Source: Micavibrio aeruginosavorus
GTDB taxonomy: Bacteria; Pseudomonadota; Alphaproteobacteria; Micavibrionales; Micavibrionaceae
NCBI GenBank assembly: GCA_003241475.1
Contig: QFQB01000001.1
Coordinates: forward strand, 61,103-125,102
Reading direction: 5' to 3'
DNA length: 64,000 nt
The notes under the pieces are model-generated. The model ran no database searches, was not told where the DNA came from, and was given only the letters and a program-made list of their open reading frames with translations. Every line of letters starts with the position of its first letter. Within the stretch, counting starts at the first letter, position 1. This document shows positions 52,468 to 60,784 of the stretch, piece after piece. A program made the translations under genes and the position numbers.

Positions 52468-54297
52468 ATGTGCGGAATTATCGGGATTGTCGGAGATAAG
52501 GATGCAGCGCCGCGTTTGGTGGAAGGCCTGCGCCGTCTGGAATATCGCGGCTATGACTCGGCGGGGATTGCTTGCCTTGTAAACGGGCAGATCGAACGTC
52601 GCCGCGCCGAAGGAAAACTGAACAATCTTGATGCCAAGCTGAAAAAAGAACCACTGTCCGGCACCATCGGCATCGGCCATACGCGCTGGGCCACGCATGG
52701 CGGTCCCACGGAAAAGAACGCGCATCCGCATGCAACGGACAAAGTCGCGGTCGTACACAACGGCATCATCGAAAATTACAGCGAGTTAAAAGAAGAATTG
52801 ATGCAGCATCAATGCCGTTTTGTCTCCGATACGGATACCGAAGTGATCGCGCATCTTGTCACGCACAACCTCAAACAAGGCATGACCCCGCAAGCCGCCG
52901 CCGATGCCGCATTGAACAGGCTCGAAGGCGCTTACGCCGTTGCCATTTTGTTTGCAGGCGAAGACAATTTTATGGTTGGCGCACGTCAGGGGACACCGCT
53001 GGCGGTGGGATATGGGGAAGGGGAGATGTATCTAGCCTCCGATTCCTACGCCCTTGCACCGTTCACGCGTAAAATCTGCTTCCTCGAAGACGGCGACCGC
53101 GTGTCGGTTACAAGACAATCTGTGCGCATTTACACTCGCGCGAATGATAACATCGAACGTCCCGTGCGCATCACTGCGCAATCTGGCGCCACCACAGGCA
53201 AGGGTCAATACCCGCATTTCATGCTCAAGGAAATCTACGAGCAACCCGAAGTGATCGGCGATACGCTTAATTCCTTCATCAATCCCGCTACGTCGCAGAT
53301 TATGCTGCCCGATGACATTCTGGATATGCTGATGGCGGCGCCGCGCGTGACGCTGGTGGCCTGCGGCACGGCGTCCTATGCCTGCCATGTTGCCAAATAC
53401 TGGTTCGAACAGGTTGCGCGCATGCCCGTCGAATTCGATATCGCAAGCGAATTCCGCTATCGCGAAGCGCCAATGCCCGAAAACGGAGTGGCGATTTTCG
53501 TTTCTCAATCGGGTGAAACGCTCGATACGCTCGAAGCGCTCCGGTACTGCAAGCGCCAAAAGCAAAAAATCCTGTCCATCGTCAATACAATCGAGAGCAC
53601 GATAGAACGCGAATCCAATGCGGTGCTTCATACGCTGGCAGGACCGGAAATCGGCGTGGCCTCGACCAAGGCTTTCACGACGCAACTGACAACGCTGGCG
53701 TGCCTCGCGCTGGCGCTGGCGGCTAAAAAAGGCACGATTGATGCCGCAAAACTGGCAACCTATACCGAAGCCTTGCGTCATCTTCCCAAGCAGGCGGCCG
53801 CAATTTTGAATCACGATGGTGAAATTAAGCAGATCGCCAAAGAAGTCGCGCAAGTGCGCGACATGCTCTATCTCGGCCGCGGCGCTTTATACCCTATCGC
53901 GCTTGAAGGAGCGCTGAAGTTAAAAGAAATTTCCTATATCCATGCCGAGGGCTATGCTGCCGGAGAAATGAAACACGGCCCCATAGCCCTGATCGACGAC
54001 AAGGTACCCGTCGTTGTTGTGGCTCCGGGCAACGACCCGCTTTTCGAAAAGACGGCCAGCAATGTTCAGGAAACCACGGCGCGCGGCGGCAAGATCATGC
54101 TGTTTTCCGATGCTACGGGCGTGGCCAAGATGAAAACCCAGACGAAATGGGCGGTGACGCTGGAAGAAGTTCATCCTTTTGTGTCCCCTATCTTGTACGC
54201 TATTCCGGTCCAGCTTTTGGCCTATCACGTCGCGGTTGCCAAGGGCACGGATGTGGACCAGCCCAGGAATCTCGCTAAATCGGTTACAGTGGAGTAA
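52468..54297 (+). CDS. glmS: Glutamine-fructose-6-phosphate aminotransferase (isomerizing)
   Basis: GlmS makes glucosamine-6-phosphate, the first step to UDP-GlcNAc. The 609-residue product has the glutaminase domain with nucleophile Cys2 (MCGIIGIVG). Two SIS sugar-isomerase domains (about 290-420 and 460-600) follow, with VFVSQSGETLDT-type FVSQSGETLDT, STKAFTTQ and the C-terminal PRNLAKSVTVE. The amino-sugar route is completed by glmU just upstream. Nothing resembling the glmS ribozyme is visible in the single-base gap before the gene. Confidence 0.97.
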   Translation: MCGIIGIVGDKDAAPRLVEGLRRLEYRGYDSAGIACLVNGQIERRRAEGKLNNLDAKLKKEPLSGTIGIGHTRWATHGGPTEKNAHPHATDKVAVVHNGIIENYSELKEELMQHQCRFVSDTDTEVIAHLVTHNLKQGMTPQAAADAALNRLEGAYAVAILFAGEDNFMVGARQGTPLAVGYGEGEMYLASDSYALAPFTRKICFLEDGDRVSVTRQSVRIYTRANDNIERPVRITAQSGATTGKGQYPHFMLKEIYEQPEVIGDTLNSFINPATSQIMLPDDILDMLMAAPRVTLVACGTASYACHVAKYWFEQVARMPVEFDIASEFRYREAPMPENGVAIFVSQSGETLDTLEALRYCKRQKQKILSIVNTIESTIERESNAVLHTLAGPEIGVASTKAFTTQLTTLACLALALAAKKGTIDAAKLATYTEALRHLPKQAAAILNHDGEIKQIAKEVAQVRDMLYLGRGALYPIALEGALKLKEISYIHAEGYAAGEMKHGPIALIDDKVPVVVVAPGNDPLFEKTASNVQETTARGGKIMLFSDATGVAKMKTQTKWAVTLEEVHPFVSPILYAIPVQLLAYHVAVAKGTDVDQPRNLAKSVTVE

Positions 54298-54356
54298 CGG
54301 GGGATAAGGCGTGTCCTTTGGGTCACAGGCGCAATCCTTTTGCCGCCTTACCCCAT
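54298..54356 (+). terminator. Long-loop stem after glmS
   Basis: Eleven positions, GGGG-A-TAAGGCG (54299-54311), pair with CGCCTTACCCC (54344-54354) allowing one bulged A, around a loop of about 32 bases, followed by ATTTTC. It may be a weak terminator or a structured 3' end. Confidence 0.35.
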
Positions 54357-54391
54357 TTTCAAGGTGAAAAGAGAAGCCTAGCATCCAGTCT

Positions 54392-55069
54392 ATGAAAGAA
54401 TATGCTCCTATAGACCGTCTCTGGTCGCTCGGCCTTCCGCTCTTTTTTATTCTGGGCCAAATAGCAATCGAGATTTTTGTCCCCCTCAGATTGAAACCCG
54501 CATTGCATTCCGAATGGGGGCCGCACGAAACCTTGCAGGCGATCTTTATCAGCATCGCATTTATTGTTGCGGCCTGCAGCGCCGTGAAGATCGATTGGAA
54601 AGAACAGAAACTTTTGGGGATCTGGTTTGTGCTGGCAGCAATATGTTGCTTTTACGTCGCTGGCGAGGAAATCAGTTGGGGTCAGCAAATCCTTCAATGG
54701 GATACGCCGGAATACTGGTCTACCCTGAATGACCAGAATGAAACGAACTTGCACAACACGTCCGCATGGCTGGATCAAAAACCAAGGCTGGTGCTTTTCC
54801 TTGGCATTGCTTTCGGGGGGCTTGTCATTCCTGCCCTTCGGCGCTGGAAACCGAATGTTCTGCCCGCGCAGTTCTCCATTTTGTATCCGCCCGATGCGCT
54901 GATCCCCACGGCGCTTGGGGTGATAGTGCCTTATCTGATACAGGAAATCGCTGAAATCTGGGACTTTAAGGTCTTTCACAGGGTTAGTGAGTTGCAGGAA
55001 CTCTATATGTATTACTTCGTCTTGTTGTACCTGATGGATTTAAGAAACCGTGTTTTTAACAAAGTTTAG
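54392..55069 (+). CDS. Unknown multi-span membrane protein with GEEISWGQ motif
   Basis: The 225-residue product has about five membrane segments and the motif GEEISWGQQILQW (about 90-102), followed by NDQNETNLHN. This combination recurs in a widespread family of hypothetical membrane proteins whose function is not known to me. The charged pair in the membrane-proximal GEEISWGQ suggests an active or ion-binding site, which is inference. It follows glmS by 94 bases. The next gene is 212 bases away across a gap where I see no other feature. Confidence 0.7.
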   Translation: MKEYAPIDRLWSLGLPLFFILGQIAIEIFVPLRLKPALHSEWGPHETLQAIFISIAFIVAACSAVKIDWKEQKLLGIWFVLAAICCFYVAGEEISWGQQILQWDTPEYWSTLNDQNETNLHNTSAWLDQKPRLVLFLGIAFGGLVIPALRRWKPNVLPAQFSILYPPDALIPTALGVIVPYLIQEIAEIWDFKVFHRVSELQELYMYYFVLLYLMDLRNRVFNKV

Positions 55070-55281
55070 CTTTGATAATTCACAAGTTTTTTCAAAAATT
55101 CACTATTTTTTAGATGTTGGCCCATATATTTCGTAAAATTGACCCTTGATTTTTGCGTTATTTTCAGGTTTACTCATATTCACTTCAAAAAGCCGCTAAG
55201 AGCCGTTTAGACAACCCAGGGTGTCAGCAAGACCTGTCCGTAAAAAAATAACAATAACGGACAACGAGAGTAGGAGAGCCC

Positions 55282-55827
55282 ATGAGTCGTTTTGAAAGCA
55301 CACAGATTGTGTGGCCGCCAAAGGGATGGAGTCAGTTTTCTTCCGTTTTGTCATCTTCTGGTCAGTCGCTGGCCAAAGATATTGGGAAGTCGCGGATTTA
55401 CGGCCTACAGTACCGCATCGATTCCGTTCCCCTGTTCAAGAATGACGCCAAGATTTTCCAGCATGATATCCGCATCGATGGTTGGGAATATTCCATTTTG
55501 AACGAAAGCATTGAATATCCCGTTTTGTCGTTCAGCCTGCTTGATCGCTTCGATCTCAGCCTGCCGCGCGAGTGTTTCGTCACTGATATTCGGTCATACG
55601 CATCGCATGTTCCGCATACGCGCCGTTCTGCGAACCGTGCTGTGAGTGCGGCCCTGTTCTTTATTCGTCAGATTACCTCAGGCGGCGTGCCTGACATCAA
55701 CCGCGTTTTGCGAATCTACAAACTCCACCCCAATCAGGCGTTTTTGTATCGCAATGACCGCATGCTGGAACCGGACTTGAAACGCGCCTTTACCGATGTG
55801 CGCTCGATGGAACAAGGTCATCATTAA
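55282..55827 (+). CDS. Unknown cytoplasmic protein, first of a pair
   Basis: The 181-residue product has no signal peptide or membrane segment. It shows a hydrophobic beta-like middle (DGWEYSILNESIEYPVLSFS, about 65-84) and a basic helical region (SANRAVSAALFFIRQI). I recognise no family. AGGAGAG 4 bases before the ATG is a strong ribosome site. The next gene starts 3 bases after its stop, so the two are co-translated. Confidence 0.7.
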   Translation: MSRFESTQIVWPPKGWSQFSSVLSSSGQSLAKDIGKSRIYGLQYRIDSVPLFKNDAKIFQHDIRIDGWEYSILNESIEYPVLSFSLLDRFDLSLPRECFVTDIRSYASHVPHTRRSANRAVSAALFFIRQITSGGVPDINRVLRIYKLHPNQAFLYRNDRMLEPDLKRAFTDVRSMEQGHH

Positions 55828-55830
55828 GAC

Positions 55831-56856
55831 ATGGGTCTGGACAGTTTTTTACAGCCGACGAGTGTGCCGGATCTGAAAAGACTGGATTTCAACATAGTAT
55901 ATGATCAGGGCGCTTCTGATTTGAAAGAGCGCGCAGGCGAGCTTCTGTCGAAAATTCATGCTGATTTTTATTGTCCTTATTTTCCGATAGAGAGCGAACG
56001 GGAAGCGGTCGAGGATTGGCAAGAACGCCTTTTTGCGGGCAAGAACGGGCAAAAAGTCTTCCAGTATTTCACCGCCTACGGCCGCGGCCTTGAAGGCGAT
56101 GCGCCGCAGGTTGTTGGCTTCACGGTTAGTGAATATTATGCCGGAACGCAAACCGGCCTTGTGAATTACACAATCCGCGATTCTGCTTACAAAGGCCGGT
56201 TTTCAGGGAGGGAAATGTGCAGTCATCATGTCGAGTTGATGAAGGAAGATTGCCTGCGTGTTGATGATGTGCCGCTTATGGGGGTTCTTTCGGAATCGAA
56301 CGATCCCGAAAGAATGCTGCGAAGCGCAGCCGCAAAAAGCGCCTTGTTGTCCGATGCTCAAAAATCCGGACCCTTCTCTGAGCTCAAGGATCTATACAAA
56401 AAAATTGAAGGCAGGGATTATTGGGACGGCCTTGATTGCATGGATCCATCTTTGCGCCTGCGCATTGCTGAAAGAAATTACGGCGTGCGTCAAATCGGCA
56501 TCGATTACGCACAGGCGCCGTTAACACCGTCCAAAACGCAAGAAGAGCGTCTGCAAAAAACAAGCGACGATCTTTTCATGTTCCAGTTTGATGCCGACCA
56601 TTTTTCTGACTATAAGGCAGCGCATTTTAAGAAATTTCTGGTCGCTTTTTCGCGGCAATTCGCGGCCGTTGAAAACCCGCGCAACTTAAACGTACCGAGC
56701 ATCAACCGCATGATGGATCAGGTGGATTATTTGTGTGAACACAATTTGCCGCTGTTGCTCAACCAGCAATCCGTTGAAACACGTGCGGCGCTGGCTAGAC
56801 TTTCCGGAGTAGCATCGTCATCCATTCATCGCCCGGAAACTCTTCAACCATGCTGA
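55831..56856 (+). CDS. GNAT-like protein, second of an unknown pair
   Basis: The 341-residue product has an N-terminal half resembling the GNAT acyltransferase fold. AGELLSKIHADFYCPYFPI and EDWQERL come first, a central strand VVGFTVSEYYAGTQTGLVNY follows, and then a segment like the acetyl-CoA loop (RFSGREMCSHHVELM). The C-terminal half is helical and unrecognised. No acceptor is evident. Its last 62 bases overlap the convergent prmA gene. A structural comparison would decide whether it keeps the acetyl-CoA pocket. Confidence 0.6.
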   Translation: MGLDSFLQPTSVPDLKRLDFNIVYDQGASDLKERAGELLSKIHADFYCPYFPIESEREAVEDWQERLFAGKNGQKVFQYFTAYGRGLEGDAPQVVGFTVSEYYAGTQTGLVNYTIRDSAYKGRFSGREMCSHHVELMKEDCLRVDDVPLMGVLSESNDPERMLRSAAAKSALLSDAQKSGPFSELKDLYKKIEGRDYWDGLDCMDPSLRLRIAERNYGVRQIGIDYAQAPLTPSKTQEERLQKTSDDLFMFQFDADHFSDYKAAHFKKFLVAFSRQFAAVENPRNLNVPSINRMMDQVDYLCEHNLPLLLNQQSVETRAALARLSGVASSSIHRPETLQPC

Positions 56857-57688
56857 GGCCATAGGGAAGGTAGGCGGCGATAACACGCTCCGCTTGCTCT
56901 TTGAGTGTTCCCGACAAAATCAGATAACCGCCGCTGGCAAGAGCTTTGGATTGCTCTACGGCCATGTCTATCAACGGTCCTGCCAGAATATTGGCAATGA
57001 TAAAATCATAAGGCGCGTTTTTCCAGACATCGCTCTGTGGATCATACCCTTCGCTGACATAGGCATGGATATGGTTCGCATTGTTGGAAGCCATATGCAG
57101 TTTTGTTACCCGCATGCATTCCGGATCGTTGTCTGCGGCAAATGTTTGAACCTCTGGCCACAGCTTGGCGGCGGCAATCGCCAGAATGCCGGACCCGCAC
57201 CCCATATCCAGAATATTGCGCGGGTTAAAGCCGCTTTGTTTCACATGCTCAATGGCAAGAATGCAACGTGACGTCGTGCCATGCTCGCCTGACCCGAAGG
57301 CCGTGGCAGCTTCGATCAGCAAAGGAATTTGTCCGTCCGGTTTTGCGCCGTCATAATGCGAACCATAGATAAAAAAAGATCCAACCGTAAAGGGCGGCAA
57401 GGCGCGATAGCTTTCGGCCAGCCAGTCGCGATCGCCCAGTTCCTCGATTGTCAAACCCTGCAAGGCATCATCGGGCAATCCCAGTTCCTCTTGCGCCCAT
57501 GCAAATTGGGCTTCGACCATTTCTTCATCCGGCGCGCCTTCGAATGTCCAGAGAAATTCCCAACCGGTCTTGTCTTTCTTGGAGGAATAGGACAGGGCTG
57601 TGTCTTCGAAAAGGGCGGAAAAAAGTCCGGCCTGTTCATCGTCCAGGCCGGCTTTAATGCTTATGGTCAGCGTGTGATACACGGACAA
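56795..57688 (-). CDS. prmA: Ribosomal protein L11 methyltransferase
   Basis: PrmA trimethylates ribosomal protein L11. The 297-residue product has the substrate-binding N-terminal domain and the SAM-binding Rossmann domain: AFGSGEHGTTSRCI (about 129-142), NILDMGCGSGILAIAAAKL (about 158-176), DNDPE and DFIIANILAGPLIDMA. The start is a TTG that directly follows the TAA stop of the FYDLN gene; no ATG lies near the family N-terminus. The two genes are therefore coupled. It overlaps the convergent GNAT-like gene at its 3' end. Confidence 0.94.
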   Translation of the reverse strand: MSVYHTLTISIKAGLDDEQAGLFSALFEDTALSYSSKKDKTGWEFLWTFEGAPDEEMVEAQFAWAQEELGLPDDALQGLTIEELGDRDWLAESYRALPPFTVGSFFIYGSHYDGAKPDGQIPLLIEAATAFGSGEHGTTSRCILAIEHVKQSGFNPRNILDMGCGSGILAIAAAKLWPEVQTFAADNDPECMRVTKLHMASNNANHIHAYVSEGYDPQSDVWKNAPYDFIIANILAGPLIDMAVEQSKALASGGYLILSGTLKEQAERVIAAYLPYGLSMVEEFPGDEWMTMLLRKV

Positions 57689-58108
57689 TTATTTCTCGTC
57701 GTCTTCGGCAATATCTTCGTCGATATCGTCATCGTCGATATCATCGAGATCTTCGTCCATTTCCAGATCGTCATCGTCCAGAGTCATGGAATCTTCGTCG
57801 TCGCCATCGTCGCTTTCTTCATCGAGCTCGTCGAGGCTGACCGTGTCGCCGTCTTCGTCGGCGGACTCCAGTTCGTCCTCTTCGACTTCCTTGTCGGCCT
57901 CTTCGTCGTCTACTTGGCTGTCGACGACATCCGCGGGCAGACGTCCGCGGCGGGATTTCACTTTGACCTCGCCGGTAAATTCCGTATTGCAGGACGGGCA
58001 GATGATCGGTTTCTTGTTCAAATCGTAGAAACGGGCGCCGCAACTCATGCAGATGCGTTTCAATCCTTTTAAATCAGCCAAAAGAGCCTCCGTGGGCGTG
58101 GTTTTCAT
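57689..58108 (-). CDS. FYDLN acid domain protein
   Basis: The 139-residue product has a short zinc-ribbon-like N-terminal domain with RICMSCGARFYDLNKKPIIC and CPSC (about 18-42), then an extremely acidic Asp/Glu-rich tail (about 65-139). This is the TIGR02300 family, largely confined to alphaproteobacteria; its function is unknown. The tail would be disordered. It precedes prmA with no gap. Confidence 0.9.
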   Translation of the reverse strand: MKTTPTEALLADLKGLKRICMSCGARFYDLNKKPIICPSCNTEFTGEVKVKSRRGRLPADVVDSQVDDEEADKEVEEDELESADEDGDTVSLDELDEESDDGDDEDSMTLDDDDLEMDEDLDDIDDDDIDEDIAEDDEK

Positions 58109-58289
58109 GATTGTGGAATAAGGGGTTCTAGGTGCCTCATTTTCGGGCCTATGTCAAAACAAAATTCCGGCCGGAAGCGATTAGAATACAAGGGCTTGAA
58201 AGCCATTGTCCCGACCCCCATTTATCTATTAAACTATTAACAGTATTATCATTTTTGTGCGGTACGGTAAGGGATCAGGAGGAATATCC

Positions 58290-59417
58290 ATGGAAAAATC
58301 GGTTGTCATCTGCGGCTTTAAACGCAGCCCCTTTCATTTCGCCGGTAAGGGCGCGCTTGCCGGTGTCCGTCCCGACGATATGGCAGCGGAAGTCATAAAG
58401 GCCCTTATCAAGGAAACGGGTGTTAAACCCGAAGACATCGAAGATATCCTGATGGGGAATGCTTTTCCCGAAGCCGAGCAAGGCTTCAATCTGGCCAAGA
58501 TTGTAGGGCAATTGGCGCAATTGCCCGCATCTGTTGCCGGCGCAACCGTCAACCGTTTTTGCGGCTCTTCCATGACCACGGTGCAAATGGCGGCCGGCTA
58601 CATTCAGATGGGCGCGGGCGATGTGTTCATCTGCGCAGGGGTTGAATCGATGACGCGCATTCCCATGGGCGGCTTCAACCCGATGCCGAACCCCAAACTC
58701 GCGGAAATTTATCCGCAGGCCTACATCAATATGGGCGAGACGGCCGAAAATCTTGCCAAAAAATATTCCGTTTCCCGCGTGGAACAAGAAGCCTTCGCCG
58801 TAAAATCGCATGCCAAAGCGGCAAAAGCGCGTGCCGATGGTAAGTTCAAAGACGAAATCGTGCCGATTGCCGGCGTAACTGAGGATGGTACCATTCGCCC
58901 TGATACCAGCGCGGAAGGTTTGGCCGGCCTGAAACTGGCCATTGACCAGAACGGCACGGTAACGGCGGGTACAGCCTCTCCGTTGACCGATGGCGCCTGT
59001 GCGCTTCTGGTTTGCTCCGAAGAATATGCCGATAAACACAAACTGCCCAAAATGGCGCGCCTTAAATCTGTCGCTGTGGCGGGTTGCGCCGCCGAGATCA
59101 TGGGGATCGGTCCTGTTCCGGCGTCACAAAAAGCGCTTGCCCGTGCGGGCCTGAAAATATCCGATATGGACATCATCGAATTGAATGAGGCTTTCGCCGC
59201 GCAATCCATTCCGGTTATCAAGGATTTGGGTATCGATGAGAGCAAACTCAATCTCGATGGCGGCGCGCTTGCCATGGGGCACCCGCTGGGAGCTTCGGGT
59301 GCGCGCATCGTCGGCAAGTTGGCGAGCTTGCTGGTGCGGGAGAAAAAGAAATACGGCCTTGCCACCATGTGCATCGGCGGCGGTCAAGGCGTCGCGGTCG
59401 TCTTGGAAGCCATTTAA
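58290..59417 (+). CDS. Acetyl-CoA acyltransferase (thiolase)
   Basis: The 375-residue thiolase cleaves 3-ketoacyl-CoA in beta-oxidation or condenses acetyl-CoA. The nucleophile Cys91 is in NRFCGSSM, the catalytic His in GHPLGASGAR and the second Cys in CIGGGQGVA. GVESMTRIPMGG and NEAFAAQS are also canonical. It lacks obvious extensions. AGGAGGA before ATG 58290 supports the start. With the FadB/FadN-like protein downstream it forms the two-gene oxidation complex; an unknown gene lies between them. Confidence 0.92.
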   Translation: MEKSVVICGFKRSPFHFAGKGALAGVRPDDMAAEVIKALIKETGVKPEDIEDILMGNAFPEAEQGFNLAKIVGQLAQLPASVAGATVNRFCGSSMTTVQMAAGYIQMGAGDVFICAGVESMTRIPMGGFNPMPNPKLAEIYPQAYINMGETAENLAKKYSVSRVEQEAFAVKSHAKAAKARADGKFKDEIVPIAGVTEDGTIRPDTSAEGLAGLKLAIDQNGTVTAGTASPLTDGACALLVCSEEYADKHKLPKMARLKSVAVAGCAAEIMGIGPVPASQKALARAGLKISDMDIIELNEAFAAQSIPVIKDLGIDESKLNLDGGALAMGHPLGASGARIVGKLASLLVREKKKYGLATMCIGGGQGVAVVLEAI

Positions 59418-59424
59418 TTCCTTC

Positions 59425-59450
59425 AAAAACCCCGCGAAAGCGGGGTTTTT
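59425..59450 (+). terminator. Intrinsic terminator of the thiolase gene
   Basis: AAAAACCCCGC (59425-59435) pairs with GCGGGGTTTTT (59440-59450) around GAAA. It is a perfect hairpin with a T tract, 8 bases past the stop codon. Confidence 0.92.
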
Positions 59451-59558
59451 CGCAGACGCACATTCGCCTAAAATTTTAGGCAAACCTTAACAAATCTTTA
59501 CTCGTATCGCGTACTATGGATATGGGTACTATTGGGTTTTACGGTTAGGGTAGGCGGC

Positions 59559-60701
59559 GTGCAACTACTGGACTCCGAACAACTGGAATATGCGTTTCAG
59601 CACAGCGGCATTTCGCTTGCTACGCCGGCACGGCGTTTTTACATGGATTTGTGGGAAACGATTCAGGCGGCTGAAAAAGCGCGCGATGAGCAATCTCTTT
59701 ATACCCATGTCCAATCATTGCGTCATTTCTGCCATGATTATTTCATTTTGGTGCGAAATTGGCGTCACGAGGAAGAAGAGCTTCATGAAGGAGAGGCCTC
59801 ATGTGCCCGGTCGCGCGACAATGCACATGAAGCCAATGCGGCGTTATCCTTATTTGAAAAACAATTCTACCGCTACGCGCTTTGCTATCTGGAACTGAAC
59901 CGCGCCTTGATCCATACGCGGGTGCAGATCTCCCGTCTGGCACGGGATTACAATCTCAATGATCCTTCATTGGTTTTGAACGTCAATCATGCGACCGGCG
60001 CCATGCTGTCGCGCGCTCACAAGGATCGCAAAGCCGTCATGGAAAAGCGTCAGCGCCTGCATCGCGCCCGCGCCTTGTTGCAAGCGACGGACCCTTTGAT
60101 GGAAGAATTGGGAGACCTGCTGCCGCAGCATCTCGATAGCGAAGGCGATCATCAATTGACCTTGTTCAAAGGGGCCTTACGAAAAGAGCGTTTCGAGCGA
60201 GCACAAGAAATCGTTGCGTATTGGAAAGAGCCATATTTGTATGCCACCGGTATGACTGTTTTGGCCGCGATCAAGCAAAACGTCGAAGAATTGCGCGTGC
60301 AGGACGGCGTAATTCTTCATTCGGGCGAACTCAGTCTCATACTGGCGTTCCTGAAAGGGGATGAATCGCGCATCAATGATTTTGTCGAAAAATACAATGT
60401 GCCTTACATGATCTATCAGTATAGAAGTCTTATCCATCTTGGTTATCTGCTGGGGCGGATAGGCTCTCTCGAAGGACTTATCATCCAGCACGCCAGATTG
60501 GCATCCTTAGCCGTCCGTCCTCAGGAAAATGCGGATTATGCCAAAACGCAAGAACAAGCAATTCTGGTACCCAACCGTGCTTTGTTGCACAGCAAATTCC
60601 CCACTATAACCGCCATTTTCGACGACATGGAAACCGCTTTGCGCGTGCTCGACCGCTTGTTTGTGCAAACGCGGGAATATGAAGCCGACACACAGCCGTA
60701 A
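59559..60701 (+). CDS. Unknown helical protein between two beta-oxidation genes
   Basis: The 380-residue protein is unrecognised. It is soluble and almost entirely helical, with heptad-like stretches rich in Leu, Glu, Arg and Gln and no signal peptide. I chose GTG 59559 with AGGGTAGG upstream over a TTG at 59532; the true start is uncertain. A 100-base gap with the thiolase terminator precedes it and it lies 83 bases before the FadB-like gene, so it has its own promoter. A structural or regulatory role is a guess from position only. Confidence 0.65.
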   Translation: MQLLDSEQLEYAFQHSGISLATPARRFYMDLWETIQAAEKARDEQSLYTHVQSLRHFCHDYFILVRNWRHEEEELHEGEASCARSRDNAHEANAALSLFEKQFYRYALCYLELNRALIHTRVQISRLARDYNLNDPSLVLNVNHATGAMLSRAHKDRKAVMEKRQRLHRARALLQATDPLMEELGDLLPQHLDSEGDHQLTLFKGALRKERFERAQEIVAYWKEPYLYATGMTVLAAIKQNVEELRVQDGVILHSGELSLILAFLKGDESRINDFVEKYNVPYMIYQYRSLIHLGYLLGRIGSLEGLIIQHARLASLAVRPQENADYAKTQEQAILVPNRALLHSKFPTITAIFDDMETALRVLDRLFVQTREYEADTQP

Positions 60702-60784
60702 AAACGAAAAACAGCACTGCCTTTTTAACTATTTCAGGCTATTATCATTCAGGTCAGAATTTAAAAAATCAGAGGTTTTATCAT

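Noticed and set aside
52440..52470. glmS ribozyme
   Set aside because: Only one base separates glmU and glmS, and no such structure fits.
57786..58028. Ser-rich open frame of 80 codons
   Set aside because: Mirror image of the Asp/Glu-rich tail of the FYDLN protein (GAT/GAC/GAA read in reverse).
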